A stretch of DNA of 64,000 nt from Pyrus communis (GCF_963583255.1 NC_084817.1:2891043-2955042), one strand, 5' to 3'. Shown: positions 22,191-32,469, numbered from the stretch's first letter. Made by a program: numbers and translations. The notes: generated by a model from the letters alone, not told the origin.

Positions 22191-22858
22191 CTCTGTTAGT
22201 ACATTTCCTTACTATTATATCTCATATATACACATTAAATTATGTATTTGAATTCCCTTATCTGTTTAGATTAGCCAAAAATGTAAATTCACAAATTCTT
22301 AAAAATAAATTTTATTCATTTTAAATTCCATCATTTTGAAATTTCTTGAAAATCTTTAATCGTCATCCAAACTTATTAGAATTATGGTAATATCACACTA
22401 AGTGAACCCAAATTTTTATTGATGCAAGTCCCCTACTTTTTCACACACAACATAATTATTGTTTCATGGCTTGATTTTGCATTATTCCAACTTATTGAGT
22501 GAGACTGGTGGATATAGAAAAATTATAGTATCGCAACGACAGAAACTACTTGCTTTTATTTCTTATTTCTATATAAGTTGCTGCTTGCGTACTTGAATTC
22601 TTTTTTACCTATTACACACACAAACCAATTGTCACTGTATAATTTGTGCCAATTCGTCTATTTGTATCATCATGTGTACCACTTTTCTAATAGAAATGGA
22701 AACCACATGCATGACGGGTCCTACCTCTATTACGAAGATGGTACAACTAGGTGATAAGTGTAGCATTACTCTAAAACTTGCTATATGTTGCTGCTGCTGG
22801 CTTAATCAAACTTTTTAGCCAGCCTAATTAAGCAAACTAATCACATAAGCCCTCAGGC

Positions 22859-24078
22859 TCAGGGGCATCCTGCAGGGGCAAATCCGATATTGCGACCACC
22901 TACATCATACACCACCTGCAGCCTTTTCTGCTGAACGTTCCCAAATATCCCAAGGTCGTTATTGTCGCTGTTCCCGGAAAACGCCAGGCAAACTTGATCG
23001 ACACTCGCCCAGTACAATATCCCCGTTACGTCCAAATCCAACGTCATCCCGCCCTAGAAAGCAAACGCAATCTTCGGATACGTCACCGTTTCGACGTTGA
23101 TGAAGTTGTAGCAAGTGTCGAGAATAGAAAGAGCCGGAGCTGACGTGTAGCTCTTCATCCCCTGCCGAAACGCGTCCCGCAGTGCCGTGTACACCGCAGC
23201 CGGCAGACGCGTGATCACCGTCCCAGAATCTATAATCGTCCCCGAGGAGGAAAAAATTGTACGGGAAATAGGTAATGTTTTCCCGCCAACGTTGATCCCG
23301 ACGACGTCGAGGTCGTAAAACGACCCGCTTTCAGAAATGTCGGCGAAGGGCGTGAATTCCACGGCCTTGTAAGATTTGCTTCCTTTGCCGAACCTGAGGT
23401 ATCCGGTTCCGCTTGATGTGGAGGGGAGGCAGTAGGAGAAGAACCATTTGTATTTCAAGGCGGATTGCTCGACGAAGGAGATTTTATTCCGGCCCAGACC
23501 GAGCAAACCGGCGGTTTCGCAGAAGTGGCCTTTGTTTCTCTGGCCGCACCCGAAGAAAAACCAGTTAAAAACATCCGTCAACGGCAGGCTCAGCCTCTCT
23601 ATCCCGAAATATACGACGGAGTAGGACCGGTCTCCGTACTGAATGGTGTAGATGCATGTGGAGGTGGTGGAGCAGCGGGGGGTGTATCCTGTGGCTGACC
23701 TCAGCTGGGCACAAATGACAGAATTGCAGGAGACGTTCATGTATGAGGAGGAGGTTGCGGGGTCGAAAATGAGGGAGAGCTGCTTCTTGGGGGAGCGCAG
23801 GCCGACATTGACAATGTAATTGCCCGATCCCACTACTATTCCAGACTGGGCCGGGATGGTGGTGGCGGCAGATGGACAGAGTTTGCCGACAGTGGTTGTA
23901 GATAGTGATTTCTTGGTGTTGAATCGGGAGTGGATTGAGTCGACTCGGGCTTGGTCCCGGTTGAGGATTTGGGCATGAGTTGGAGTTTTGGATTTGTTCT
24001 TGTTGATTCGAGAGCATGGTCCGTGCTCGTGTACCACTTTTGGTACCGATGAAGATGATGACTCCTTGCTCTCATCAC
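22859..24078 (-). pseudogene. Aspartic protease pseudogene C: active-site deletion plus nonsense codon, no exon 1
   Basis: Closest in the window to gene D. Exon 2 begins at 24078 after a TTCAG acceptor and encodes the prosegment (KVVHEHGPCS) and GSGNYIVNVGL. Then about 26 codons are deleted: LSLIFD is joined directly to PATSSSYMNVSC, removing the first catalytic DTGS motif and its Cys-rich loop. DSGTVITRLP is kept. A TAG (plus-strand CTA 23054-23056) replaces a Gly codon after ...KIAFAF; the rest (22859-23047) stays in frame and ends FAPAGCP. A signal-peptide exon is not found: the intron holds a copia element (24618-29849) and the expected exon-1 region is replaced near 30.5 kb. Non-functional. 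Confidence 0.92.
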
Positions 24079-24294
24079 CTGAATTCAAATAGATGATTCA
24101 CAATTAGTTACACAAAGTTCGTTTTGAGGAATTACTTTGAATTGTAATATAACAATTTCTACAAACTTTTTTAACAAAAGCATTTTTCAAAAGGAAAAAA
24201 AAAAAAAAAAACACGCTTATGAGCGGAAATACTTCAACAAGGTAACATTTTCTTAAGGTCCCTTTTCATTGAATATGAAAACCCAATTTATTTA

Positions 24295-24442
24295 GGTGTG
24301 TGATATCTACACATCTCTTTTTACTTCTCACACACCTCTCATCAATTTCGGTCATTTGATATTCTTCAATTTATTTGGTCCAAATGTCGAAAATTAAGAA
24401 GATGTGTGAGAAGTAAACAGGAGTGTGTGGATAACACACCCC
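24295..24442. mobile_element. Hairpin MITE M4 in pseudogene C intron
   Basis: Inverted ends GGTGTGTGATATCTACACAT and GTGTGTGGATAACACACCCC with extended arms (TTTTTACTTCTCACACACCT / GATGTGTGAGAAGTAAACAG). Flanking TTTATTTA on both sides (about 24287-24294 and 24443-24450) may be the target duplication. About 148 bp, non-coding. Confidence 0.65.
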
Positions 24443-24617
24443 TTTATTTATGTCTTTAGTATGTAACATTTGCTTATAACGGGTGGCGTTTGTGAAACAT
24501 TCATCTATCTAGTCTCTATACTCTTTGCATTATTTCGTAAATGACGGCACCATGCATCAATATTGAGTTTAAATCTTCTACACTCAAAACTCTATTTGGC
24601 TTCTCTGTGACCCATAA

Positions 24618-24954
24618 TGTTAGACAAATAAGGAATATGGTTGGAGTCCTTGTGTAATTGTATATAATATTATTATTGGAAGAATAAGCCGTCCTACAGC
24701 CGTCAAGCCGTCCTACCTTGTCCTACCTACACACTAGCCGACCTACAGCCGTCAAGCCGTCCTACAACCGTCCTACCTTGTCCTACCTACACACTAGGAC
24801 GGCTACCTTGTCCTACCTACACACTTGTATCATGTATATATATCCTTGTAATCTTGTAGAAAAACACAATGAGAAAAAAAGCATTCTCTTCCATTTTTCC
24901 ACATTCACGTATCAATAACAAATATATTTTTTAGCCTACATACCTTTTTCTACA
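24618..24954 (+). repeat. Copia 1 5' LTR (337 bp)
   Basis: TGTTAG...CTACA. Contains internal direct repeats of a GCCGTCCTACCTTGTCCTAC-type unit (about 24690-24830) and a TATATATATCC box near 24836. The partner at 29460-29849 carries one extra 53-bp unit. Confidence 0.93.
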
Positions 24955-25024
24955 TGGTATACAGAGCAGGTTTATAACCCTAGCCCTAATTTTTTTTTTT
25001 TCGGCAGCTTTCTCTGCCGTTCCC

Positions 25025-27760
25025 ATGGCTGACTCTTCTTCTTCCGATGGTGTTTTTTCCCTTCATCATTTCGACCACCCGAATCTTGTCCTTGTATCCA
25101 AGAAGTTGAATGGTGATAACTACACATCCTGGGCCCGTGGCATGCAGCTTTCCTTGAGTGCCAAGAATAAACTTGGTTTCATCACTGGCGATATCCAAGA
25201 ACCTTCTTCCTCCGACGACCCTGATGCTCACGCGGCTTGGCGTCGTTGCAATGACATGATTCTCTCTTGGCTTCTGCATTCCTTGGAACCTGACCTTCAA
25301 GAATCTGTGCTTTTTTCCACCTCTGTCCAAGCTGTATGGGATGATCTTCGCGAACGCTTCTCTCAGAGTAATGCTCCACGCATCTTCCAACTCAACCGGG
25401 AATTTGCTACAATTTCTCAAGGTTCTTCTTCTATCTCCGCCTATTTTACTCGCCTGAAAGCTCTCTGGGATGAGCTTGCTTCTTATAATGATGGCTGCAC
25501 GTGCTCTTGCAATGCCAAGCATGACCGTCAACAACACATGCAATTTTTAATGGGCCTCAACGAATCCTTTGCTGCTGTTCGTGACCAAATTCTTTTAATG
25601 AATCCCATTCCCACTATTCGTCAGGCCTGTTCCTCGGTGTCTCAAGCTGAAAAACAACGTTCCCTGGGCATCCTCCGCTCTGTCGATCAACCTGCTGCCA
25701 TGGCTGTTCGTGGCCCGTCTCGTCCCTCCTCTGCTCGTCCTCCCCTCCACTGCACCTACTGCAATTTTGATTATCATACCCGAGACACCTGCCATAAACT
25801 TCATGGCTATCCCGTTGGCTATCCCCTCCATGGCCAACCGTGGCGACCACCGCGCCGTGCCACTGCTTCCAGTTCTTCCCGCAGCCATGCACCTTCCAGT
25901 CCTCCCCGGCAGCCACGGTTTTCTGCTTCCCGGCCCCATAATTTCACCCAGGCCCATCACATGCAAGGCACCCAGGCCCCCGCCTCCTCTTCTACTCTAG
26001 CGACCCACCAAGTGCACGGGGCCCAGCCCACTTTGCATGACTTGCAGCTTGCCATGCCTGACCTCTCTGCCGAGCAGCACTCCCGTGTTCTAGCTGCTCT
26101 ACGTGACACCACCACCCCTCCTCAGGCCAATGCCGTGCTCACTACTGATTTTGCCCAAGGTTTGTTACCTGTCACCTCTCGTCATGGTCAATGGATTCTT
26201 GACAGTGGTGCTACGGATCATATTACTTCTTCCACTTCATGTTTGGTTAATCGTTCTCCTTCACATTTGCCGCCTGTTTCTTTACCTAGTGGTGCTTCCG
26301 CTCCCATTACTTTTACCGGCACTCTTCCTTTAAATTCATCAGTTACTTTGAAGGATGTTTTATGTGTCCCTAATTTCCGAGTGGACCTTTTATCGGTTGG
26401 TAAACTTACAGATGGATTATTGTGTTCCATAACCTTCTTTCCTTCTTGGTGTGTTTTGCAGGACTTGGTTTCGAAGGCGATGATTGGTGTGGGTAAGCGA
26501 CGTGGCGATCTGTATTACCTTGTGGCCCTTACCTCTTCTCTCCCCACCCGTCAACCTCTCTGCAACATCATTACCATCCCCTCCTCCCTCTGGCATAGGC
26601 GTCTTGGTCACCCCTCCTCCACTCGTTTGCAAGCTTTAGCATCTAGCTCTCTTAATTGTCCTTTTGATTCTAGTCATATTTGTGATGTTTGTCCGTTGGC
26701 AAAACAAACTCGTCAACCTTTTCTTTTGAGTTCAATTTCATCAACTTTCCCTTTTGCTTTAATTCATTGTGATATTTGGGGCCCGAATCGTCAATCTTCT
26801 CTTTCTGGTGCTCATTATTTCTTAACCATTGTGGATGATTTTTCTCGCTTTACGTGGGTCTTCCTCATGAAACATAAATCCGACACTCAACAATTAATTA
26901 AGGATTTTTTTGCTTATGTCACTACCCAATTCCGCACTACCATCCAATGCATTCGTACTGACAATGGTGGTGAATTTTTATCTCTTCGTAGTTTTTTCTC
27001 TGATCATGGGGTGCTTTTACAAACTTCTTGTGTTTATACCCCCCAACAAAATGGTGTTGTTGAAAGAAAACATCGTCATCTTCTTGAAACCGCTCGCGCC
27101 CTTCGTTTTCAATCCCATATTCCTATCAAGTTTTGGGGGGAATGTGTTCTTACCGCTACTTATCTCATCAATCGTCTCCCTACCCGTCTTCTCCATCATA
27201 AATCCCCATTTGAGGTTCTCTTTTCGAAAACCCCATCTTATGACCACTTCCGCGTCTTTGGTTGTCTGGCATATGCCACCTCTGTCACTCCCACCACCAA
27301 ATTTTCCCCTCGGGCTCATCGTTGCATTTTTCTCGGTTATCCTCATGGACAAAAGGCCTATACCCTTTATGATCTCGACAATCACCGCATTTTCACTAGT
27401 CGAGACGTCATCTTTCACGAAACTACTTTCCCTTATGCCGTTTCTCACCCTTCTATCCCATCCTCTTCGCCTACCCTACCCATCCCACCCCCTCTGGACT
27501 TTACATATAACCCACCCCTTCCTGCCCCGACGCCTCACCCTCCTCCACCTTCCTCCCCTTCCACGTCTCCCACAGATTCCCTTGCTGCCCCATTACCCGT
27601 TCCTCCCCATGCCCCTGCCCTCTCGGCATCCCCTCCTTCCCCCCCGCTACTTCCTTACCTTTCACCCTTTTACCCACGGACATCCCTACCCCCCCACTAC
27701 CTACCAATCCTCCCCTTCCCCGCACCTCTTCCCGTGCCCATAAACCTCCATCCTATTTAA
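25025..27760 (+). CDS. Copia 1 gag-protease-integrase frame
   Basis: 911 codons starting at ATG 25025, about 70 bases after the 5' LTR. N-terminal copia gag (LNGDNYTSWARGM near residue 30), CCHC zinc knuckle CTYCNFDYHTRDTC at residues 243-256, protease DSGATDHIT with catalytic Asp393, GAG-pre-integrase (LWHRRLGHP, CDVC), then integrase with catalytic Asp583 (HCDIWGP), Asp646 (RTDNGGEF) and Glu680 (ERKHRH), the DD35E spacing. The C-terminal Pro-rich linker runs out of frame: a 1-nt slip in the C-rich tract around 27650-27700 leads to a stop at 27758-27760 instead of continuing into reverse transcriptase. Confidence 0.93.
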   Translation: MADSSSSDGVFSLHHFDHPNLVLVSKKLNGDNYTSWARGMQLSLSAKNKLGFITGDIQEPSSSDDPDAHAAWRRCNDMILSWLLHSLEPDLQESVLFSTSVQAVWDDLRERFSQSNAPRIFQLNREFATISQGSSSISAYFTRLKALWDELASYNDGCTCSCNAKHDRQQHMQFLMGLNESFAAVRDQILLMNPIPTIRQACSSVSQAEKQRSLGILRSVDQPAAMAVRGPSRPSSARPPLHCTYCNFDYHTRDTCHKLHGYPVGYPLHGQPWRPPRRATASSSSRSHAPSSPPRQPRFSASRPHNFTQAHHMQGTQAPASSSTLATHQVHGAQPTLHDLQLAMPDLSAEQHSRVLAALRDTTTPPQANAVLTTDFAQGLLPVTSRHGQWILDSGATDHITSSTSCLVNRSPSHLPPVSLPSGASAPITFTGTLPLNSSVTLKDVLCVPNFRVDLLSVGKLTDGLLCSITFFPSWCVLQDLVSKAMIGVGKRRGDLYYLVALTSSLPTRQPLCNIITIPSSLWHRRLGHPSSTRLQALASSSLNCPFDSSHICDVCPLAKQTRQPFLLSSISSTFPFALIHCDIWGPNRQSSLSGAHYFLTIVDDFSRFTWVFLMKHKSDTQQLIKDFFAYVTTQFRTTIQCIRTDNGGEFLSLRSFFSDHGVLLQTSCVYTPQQNGVVERKHRHLLETARALRFQSHIPIKFWGECVLTATYLINRLPTRLLHHKSPFEVLFSKTPSYDHFRVFGCLAYATSVTPTTKFSPRAHRCIFLGYPHGQKAYTLYDLDNHRIFTSRDVIFHETTFPYAVSHPSIPSSSPTLPIPPPLDFTYNPPLPAPTPHPPPPSSPSTSPTDSLAAPLPVPPHAPALSASPPSPPLLPYLSPFYPRTSLPPHYLPILPFPAPLPVPINLHPI

Positions 27761-27780
27761 AAGACTACGTTTGCTCGCAG

Positions 27781-28734
27781 GTGATTTTGCCATCCCACCC
27801 ATCTTCGACTTCGCAACCCGGTTCTACACAAGGTACGCGATATCCACTTTGTAATTTTCTCTCTTATCACCGTTACTCTCCCAGGCATTTTTCTTACATT
27901 AACTCTGTCAGTCGGACTGTGGAGCCTTCCTCCTTTGCCGAGGCTGCCATTGACCCCAATTGGCAACGTGTTATGACTGAGGAGCTTCAAGCTTTACATG
28001 CTAATGGTACTTGGACTTTAACTTCCTTGCCCCCTGGCAAAATTCCCATTGGTTGTAAGTGGGTGTACAAACTCAAGCACAATTCCGACGGCTCTATTGA
28101 CCGCTACAAAGCTCGTTTGGTTGCTAAAGGCTTCACTCAGGCTGAAGGTATTGATTATCATGACACTTTTTCTCCTACTGCTAAGATGATTACGGTGCGT
28201 TGTCTTCTTGCTCTTGCTGCTAGTCAGTCTTGGTCTCTTCATCAGCTTGATGTTAATAATGCTTTCTTACATGGTGACTTACATGAAGAAATCTATATGT
28301 CTCCTCCTCCTGTTCTTCGGCGACAGGGGGAGAATTTTGTGTGTCGCCTTCACAAGTCACTGTATGGTCTTAAGCAGGCTTCTCGCCAATGGTTTGCCAA
28401 ATTCACTAATGCCATCATTTCTGCCGGTTTTCAACAATCCAAAGCTGACTATTCATTGTTCACTAAAAAATCTGGTATTTCTTTCACAGCTTTGCTCATT
28501 TATGTGGATGATATTGTGATTACAGGCAATGATGCTAGTGCCATTAATTCTCTGCTGTCTTTTCTCCGTGATCATTTTCGGATAAAAGACCTTGGTGATT
28601 TAAAATATTTTTTGGGTATTGAGGTTTCTCGTTCCAAACAAGGGATTTATATTTCTCAACGCAAGTATGCATTAGAGATTCTCAAGGACTATGATTTTTT
28701 TGGGAGCACGACCCATTGCTTTTCCTATGGATGA
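27781..28734 (+). CDS. Copia 1 reverse transcriptase frame
   Basis: Open continuation of pol in another frame; coherent sequence begins near 27690. It contains the copia RT core: [53 protein letters not shown] and the catalytic YVDD at 28501-28512. The last 12 or so codons (after KDYDFF) are out of frame: a run of seven T at about 28694-28700 seems to hold one T too many, ending this frame at 28734. Not a separate gene. Confidence 0.9.
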   Translation: MILPSHPSSTSQPGSTQGTRYPLCNFLSYHRYSPRHFSYINSVSRTVEPSSFAEAAIDPNWQRVMTEELQALHANGTWTLTSLPPGKIPIGCKWVYKLKHNSDGSIDRYKARLVAKGFTQAEGIDYHDTFSPTAKMITVRCLLALAASQSWSLHQLDVNNAFLHGDLHEEIYMSPPPVLRRQGENFVCRLHKSLYGLKQASRQWFAKFTNAIISAGFQQSKADYSLFTKKSGISFTALLIYVDDIVITGNDASAINSLLSFLRDHFRIKDLGDLKYFLGIEVSRSKQGIYISQRKYALEILKDYDFFGSTTHCFSYG

Positions 28735-29452
28735 CACAAAATTATCTGATAAAGGAGAACTTCTCAAGGATCCTGAAAAGTATCGACGATTAGTAGGTCG
28801 GTTAATATATCTCACTATCACTCGGCCGAATATCACCTATTATGTGCATGTTCTAAGCCGTTTTATGCACGAGCCAAGGATATCTCATATGGATGCTGCG
28901 CTTCGTATTGTTCGTTATTTGAAGGCTACTCCAGGTCAAGGTTTATTATTTCGTTCTGACAACCAGACCAAGTTAACTGCGTTTTGTGATTCTGATTGGG
29001 TAGGTTGCCCTATCACTCGCCGTTCGACTACTGGGTATTGTGTATTCTTGGGCGGTTCTTTGATTTCTTGGCGGACGAAACGACAGAAAACCGTTTCGCT
29101 CTTTTCAGCAGAGGCGGAATATAGGGCCATGGCAGGTGCTTGTTGCGAGATAGTTTGGCTTCGTTTTTTGTTGAAGGATTTGAACATTCCTTTGGATGGT
29201 CCTTCCATTTTATTTTGTGATAATCAAGCAGCGTTACATATAGCTGCCAATCCTGTTTTTCATGAACGAACTCGTCACATTGAGATGGATTGTCACTTTA
29301 TACGAGATAAGATTGTAGATGGCACAATAGAGACCAAGCATGTGGGTACGACACAACAGTTGGCAGACTTGTTTACCAAACCTCTTGGGAAAGAAAAGTT
29401 TTCGGGTATGTTACGCAAGTTGGGAGTTCTTGACATCCACTCTCCAACTTGA
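28691..29452 (+). CDS. Copia 1 RT C-terminus and RNase H frame
   Basis: Picks up pol after the T-run frameshift. Encodes RP(N)IT and the copia-type RNase H (FCDSDWVGCPITRRSTTGYC, SAEAEYRAMA, CDNQAALHIAANPVFHERT, RHIEMDCHFIRD, ADLFTKPL). The stop at 29450-29452 lies next to the purine tract, the usual layout of a complete copia pol end. Confidence 0.9.
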   Translation: MIFLGARPIAFPMDDTKLSDKGELLKDPEKYRRLVGRLIYLTITRPNITYYVHVLSRFMHEPRISHMDAALRIVRYLKATPGQGLLFRSDNQTKLTAFCDSDWVGCPITRRSTTGYCVFLGGSLISWRTKRQKTVSLFSAEAEYRAMAGACCEIVWLRFLLKDLNIPLDGPSILFCDNQAALHIAANPVFHERTRHIEMDCHFIRDKIVDGTIETKHVGTTQQLADLFTKPLGKEKFSGMLRKLGVLDIHSPT

Positions 29453-29459
29453 GGGGGAG

Positions 29460-29849
29460 TGTTAGACAAATAAGGAATATGGTTGGAGTCCTTGTGTAAT
29501 TGTATATAATATTATTATTGGAAGAATAAGCCGTCCTACAGCCGTCAAGCCGTCCTACCTTGTCCTACCTACACACTAGCCGACCTACAGCCGTCAAGCC
29601 GTCCTACAACCGTCCTACCTTGTCCTACCTACACACTTGGACGGCTACCTTGTCCTCTACAGCCGTCCTACCTTGTCCTACCTACACACTAGGACGGCTA
29701 CCTTGTCCTACCTACACACTTGTATCATGTATATATATCCTTGTAATCTTGTAGAAAAACACAATGAGAAAAAAAGCATTCTCTTCCATTTTTCCACATT
29801 CACGTATCAATAACAAATATATTTTTTAGCCTACATACCTTTTTCTACA
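29460..29849 (+). repeat. Copia 1 3' LTR (390 bp)
   Basis: Identical by eye to the 5' LTR except for an added 53-bp unit (about 29638-29690, TGGACGGCTACCTTGTCCTC...) in the internal tandem-repeat region. Followed by the CATAA target duplication. Confidence 0.93.
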
Positions 29850-30084
29850 CATAAGGCCGTCTTTGTCGTACATGCTTACGTGGCCATGAATAACCAAAGA
29901 ACATGCATGGTTTGTGGATATATTAATTGGTTTAGCACCAAAAGAAAAAGAAAAAAAGTTTTTATATCTTATGATTTCATGTTTCTGTTGAGTACATTGT
30001 CGAATTTAGTTAACTAATTGTATCATGTCTGTTCATTGCGTAATGTTTAATTGTTTTTTTTGCATACAGTAGTTTAGTTATATA

Positions 30085-30089
<5 letters not shown>

Positions 30090-30122
<33 letters not shown>

Positions 30123-30500
30123 TATATATCCTTAAGCAATAAATAAGTTTTAAATAAATGAAATAGTCACGTGATGGGATAAATATATGTAGAAATGTGA
30201 GGTGGGAGGTGTGAGGTGTGAAGCCAAGTTTCTCTTGTGACCAATAATATTGTATGGACATGATTCATATGTTTAATATGCTATTTAAACATACAAAATT
30301 GACATAGTTACTCGTAATCTCTAATAGAACTGAGTCTTACCATTATATACGAGCTCACCTGAGAATATATAAACAAATATGTCAATTTTACTCTTCTACA
30401 CACACACACACATGTGTGTGTGTGTGTGTGTGTCAATTTTACATGCGCCATTCCAATTACTCCATGAATGCATGTGGATGCAAATTTCTTCCTCCATGAT
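30090..30500. repeat. Intron segment shared with pseudogene B (15130-15545)
   Basis: Shares CATATATATCCTTAAGC, GAAATAGTCACG, AGTATGCTATTTAAACATAC-like sequence, the CA/TG array and CCATTCCAATTACTCCATGAATGCA with the intron of pseudogene B. The sequence just before it (29855-30000) instead matches the intron of gene D (38455-38580). This interval is therefore a mosaic. An (AT)n run lies at 30088-30118. Confidence 0.75.
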
Positions 30501-30990
30501 CTTGAACAAAATTGCACCTACAAAACAAATAACACCTTAGGTCAAGGCCAAGAGTCTCACACACCCACGATGAAGGGGCGGCGCCGGGGGGGGGGGGGGC
30601 TTTAGCCGAAGAACTTCCGATGCCAAGGTTAGAATTTTGAGAGTAAAGTGTTTGGAGAATTTAGAGAATTTAGCAAGAGAATTGGAATTGGGTTTTGGAG
30701 AGAATGAGAGGGCTTTAATAGGGGTGTGGCCGGCCTCATTGGGTGAGAGAGGACCGGCCACTTGGCTCTCTTTGTAGGCTAGGTTCTTGATTTGTGTTTA
30801 ATCGGGCATAATTGAATAATTAACTAATTAATTAGCCAATTAATAGAATAATTGCATAATTGATTAGCTAATTAGTATAATAAAAAGGGAAAGATTTGGG
30901 AGTTACCTTGTGGAAAAGATTTGATGAGGATGGATAAAATAGGTTTTGAATTGAGAAAATAGGTTTTGGATAAAATAGCCTTACTCCGGC
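30500..30990. other. GC-richer unassigned segment with a 14-G run
   Basis: The segment starts near GATCTTGAACAAAATTGCAC, contains AGAGTCTCACACACCCACGA, a run of 14 G at 30586-30599 and GGTGTGGCCGGCC, and ends in repeated TTAATTAG motifs. It replaces the expected exon 1 and promoter of pseudogene C. It resembles the R-U5 part of a rosaceous LTR, but I could not find LTR ends or a partner. The minus-strand ORF at 30537-30761 is probably spurious. Confidence 0.4.
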
Positions 30991-32003
30991 CCTAGAAAAT
31001 CATGGTCCCACAATTTATATATTTTTTTGTCAAACCTTAAAAGATATCGAATTTGAGAATTAAGCAAAGTCCATTAAACTCCATATGTAATACACCTTCG
31101 AATTGTACAAAACTGTCAATTGTTTAAAACATATAAATTATTAAAAGGTATTTTAATTTAACAGATATTTTACAGATAATTTTTATATTGTAATTTCGTA
31201 AATAAAATGTTCTAGATACAATAATATATATGAAATGATGAGAGTTAATCACAACGGCAATGGACAAACCAGTGTACACAGTAGTAGTGCACTAGTTATC
31301 TCAGTGCACTTGGAAATTTTGCATATAACCAAAGTCAATGTCAAATTTCCAAAGTGCATTGATCACATATATGAATTTTCTTTGGGATATCCTCACGCGT
31401 AGTTCCAACTTCCACATATAAGGGCATCCATGAGTCATCCACTTATTCTACCATGATTAAGATTTTTTACAATTGTTGAATGCAACAAGAAAAGTCTGAA
31501 CTTAATTACGAATATATTTACTCACTTTGGGAGTACTTTAAGAAAGTGTCATCCACATCAGCACGCAGAAGTATTAACACTTAAACAATCTACGTTATTG
31601 TTACAAAATTTCTATGTTTAATGATGATTTTCACTATTTTGATATCCCGTTAATTATTTTGGATCGATATGCCGTTAATGTGATCAACATTTCTTTAAAG
31701 AAATACAGGGACATAAAACCTACTCTAATAATAAAATATGAAAGAATAGAGGGGATGGGGGAGGGGGAGAAATAAATCTGACTCTCATGAAAGAAAAAAT
31801 AAAAATACAAGAAAAATAGGAAGGAAGACATAAATTTGACCCTTCTCGAAAACAAAAATAAAATACAAAAAAGGGATATAGAGCTTTAACTCTAAACAAT
31901 TTCCAAAATTAATAGAAGTTAACAAATGTTTTAGATTTGACCAGGGAGTGGATCGAGTTGACTAGGTCTTGGTCTTGATTTTGTATTTGAACATGAGAGT
32001 TTT

Positions 32004-32167
32004 CTTTTTAATTTTATTTTTTTAGCAAATGATATTATTTAGGGGTGAGTTAGTCTTACAATGGGTTAGTAATAATGTGGTTCAAATTTTCCGTTGGCGA
32101 GAATCGAATCTAAGATATCTCACTTACGTGTGGAGGAATACCATTAAACCGTAATACTAAGTGACTA
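32004..32167 (-). mobile_element. SINE family S3, copy 1, inside protease relic F3
   Basis: Reverse-orientation tRNA-derived SINE: on the minus strand a TTAGTATTACGGTTTAATGG head, a B-box-like TTCGATTCTCGCC, a CCCATTGTAAGACTAACTCA body, ATAATATCATTTGCT and an A-rich tail. GAGTTTT flanks it at 31997-32003 and 32168-32174. Related copies: 38290-38440, 38640-38812, 53409-53590 and 62111-62275. Confidence 0.8.
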
Positions 32168-32261
32168 GAGTTTTGGTTTTTTGTTGGTTGAGTTGAGAAC
32201 ATGCCCCATGCTTGTGTACCACTTTCTACGCTGATGCCCTGTTATCAAAACGACCTCAACT

Positions 32262-32469
32262 AACTATCACAGGGTGGCCAAGTGGTTAGGAATGAATTCC
32301 ATGCCTGTATTCCACATGGTATGTTTTGGATTCTGGATTCAATTCTTGGCGTTGGTGAATCGCACGATGATGGTCAAAGGGAGGTTGAAATGCTTATATG
32401 AGTTTTCTCGACTCCCGAAAGGGTGGACTGTCGTGGTGAAGCCACATACTAATCCCCTTTTTAAAGAAG
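32262..32469 (+). mobile_element. SINE family S1 with tRNA-like head
   Basis: Starts near CACAGGGTGGCCAAGTGGTTAGG (A-box-like TGGCCAAGTGG) with a B-box-like GGATTCAATTC at about 32335, followed by an unrelated body. AACGACCTCAA (32249-32259) and AACGACCTTAA (32471-32481) flank it as a near-perfect target duplication. The paralogous site at 63222-63236 is uninterrupted. The ORF 32274-32516 across it is spurious. Confidence 0.75.

Larger units (their letters stand above)
20190..22260. repeat. Duplicated intergenic block (also at 31000-36150, 59090-61560, 61850-63400)
   Basis: Landmarks recur in order: GGGCAATGGACAAGCCAGTG (20341), GGGATATCCTCAGGCGTAG (20468), CAACAAGAAAAGTCTGAA (20579), the protease relic (about 21.1 kb), ACCCTTTTAGATAAAGGCTC (21272), TTACTTCAATTTTCGTCAAA (21618) and a GTT/CAC-rich patch (21990-22190). 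It lies between proteases B and C and was evidently copied along with the protease genes. Confidence 0.75.
24618..29849 (+). mobile_element. Ty1/copia retrotransposon 1 (young, two frameshifts)
   Basis: 5' LTR 24618-24954 and 3' LTR 29460-29849 both run TGTTAGACAAAT...TTTTCTACA and are flanked by CATAA (24613-24617 and 29850-29854). A primer site TGGTATACAGAGC follows the 5' LTR and the purine tract GAGGGGGAG precedes the 3' LTR. The internal region encodes gag, protease, integrase, reverse transcriptase and RNase H in copia order, interrupted by two 1-nt frameshifts. By eye the LTRs are identical apart from one 53-bp repeat difference, so insertion is recent. It sits in the remnant intron of protease pseudogene C. 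Confidence 0.95.

Noticed and set aside
23465..23698. Plus-strand ORFs opposite the protease genes (for example 23465-23698, 37237-37598, 56738-56995, 7394-7756)
   Set aside because: Antisense shadows of GC-rich protease exons; they recur in the paralogues only because the genes do.
32262..32345. Possible tRNA gene (TGGCCAAGTGG ... GGATTCAATTC)
   Set aside because: A- and B-box-like motifs are too weakly arranged to fold as a tRNA, and the flanking direct repeats show a SINE insertion.
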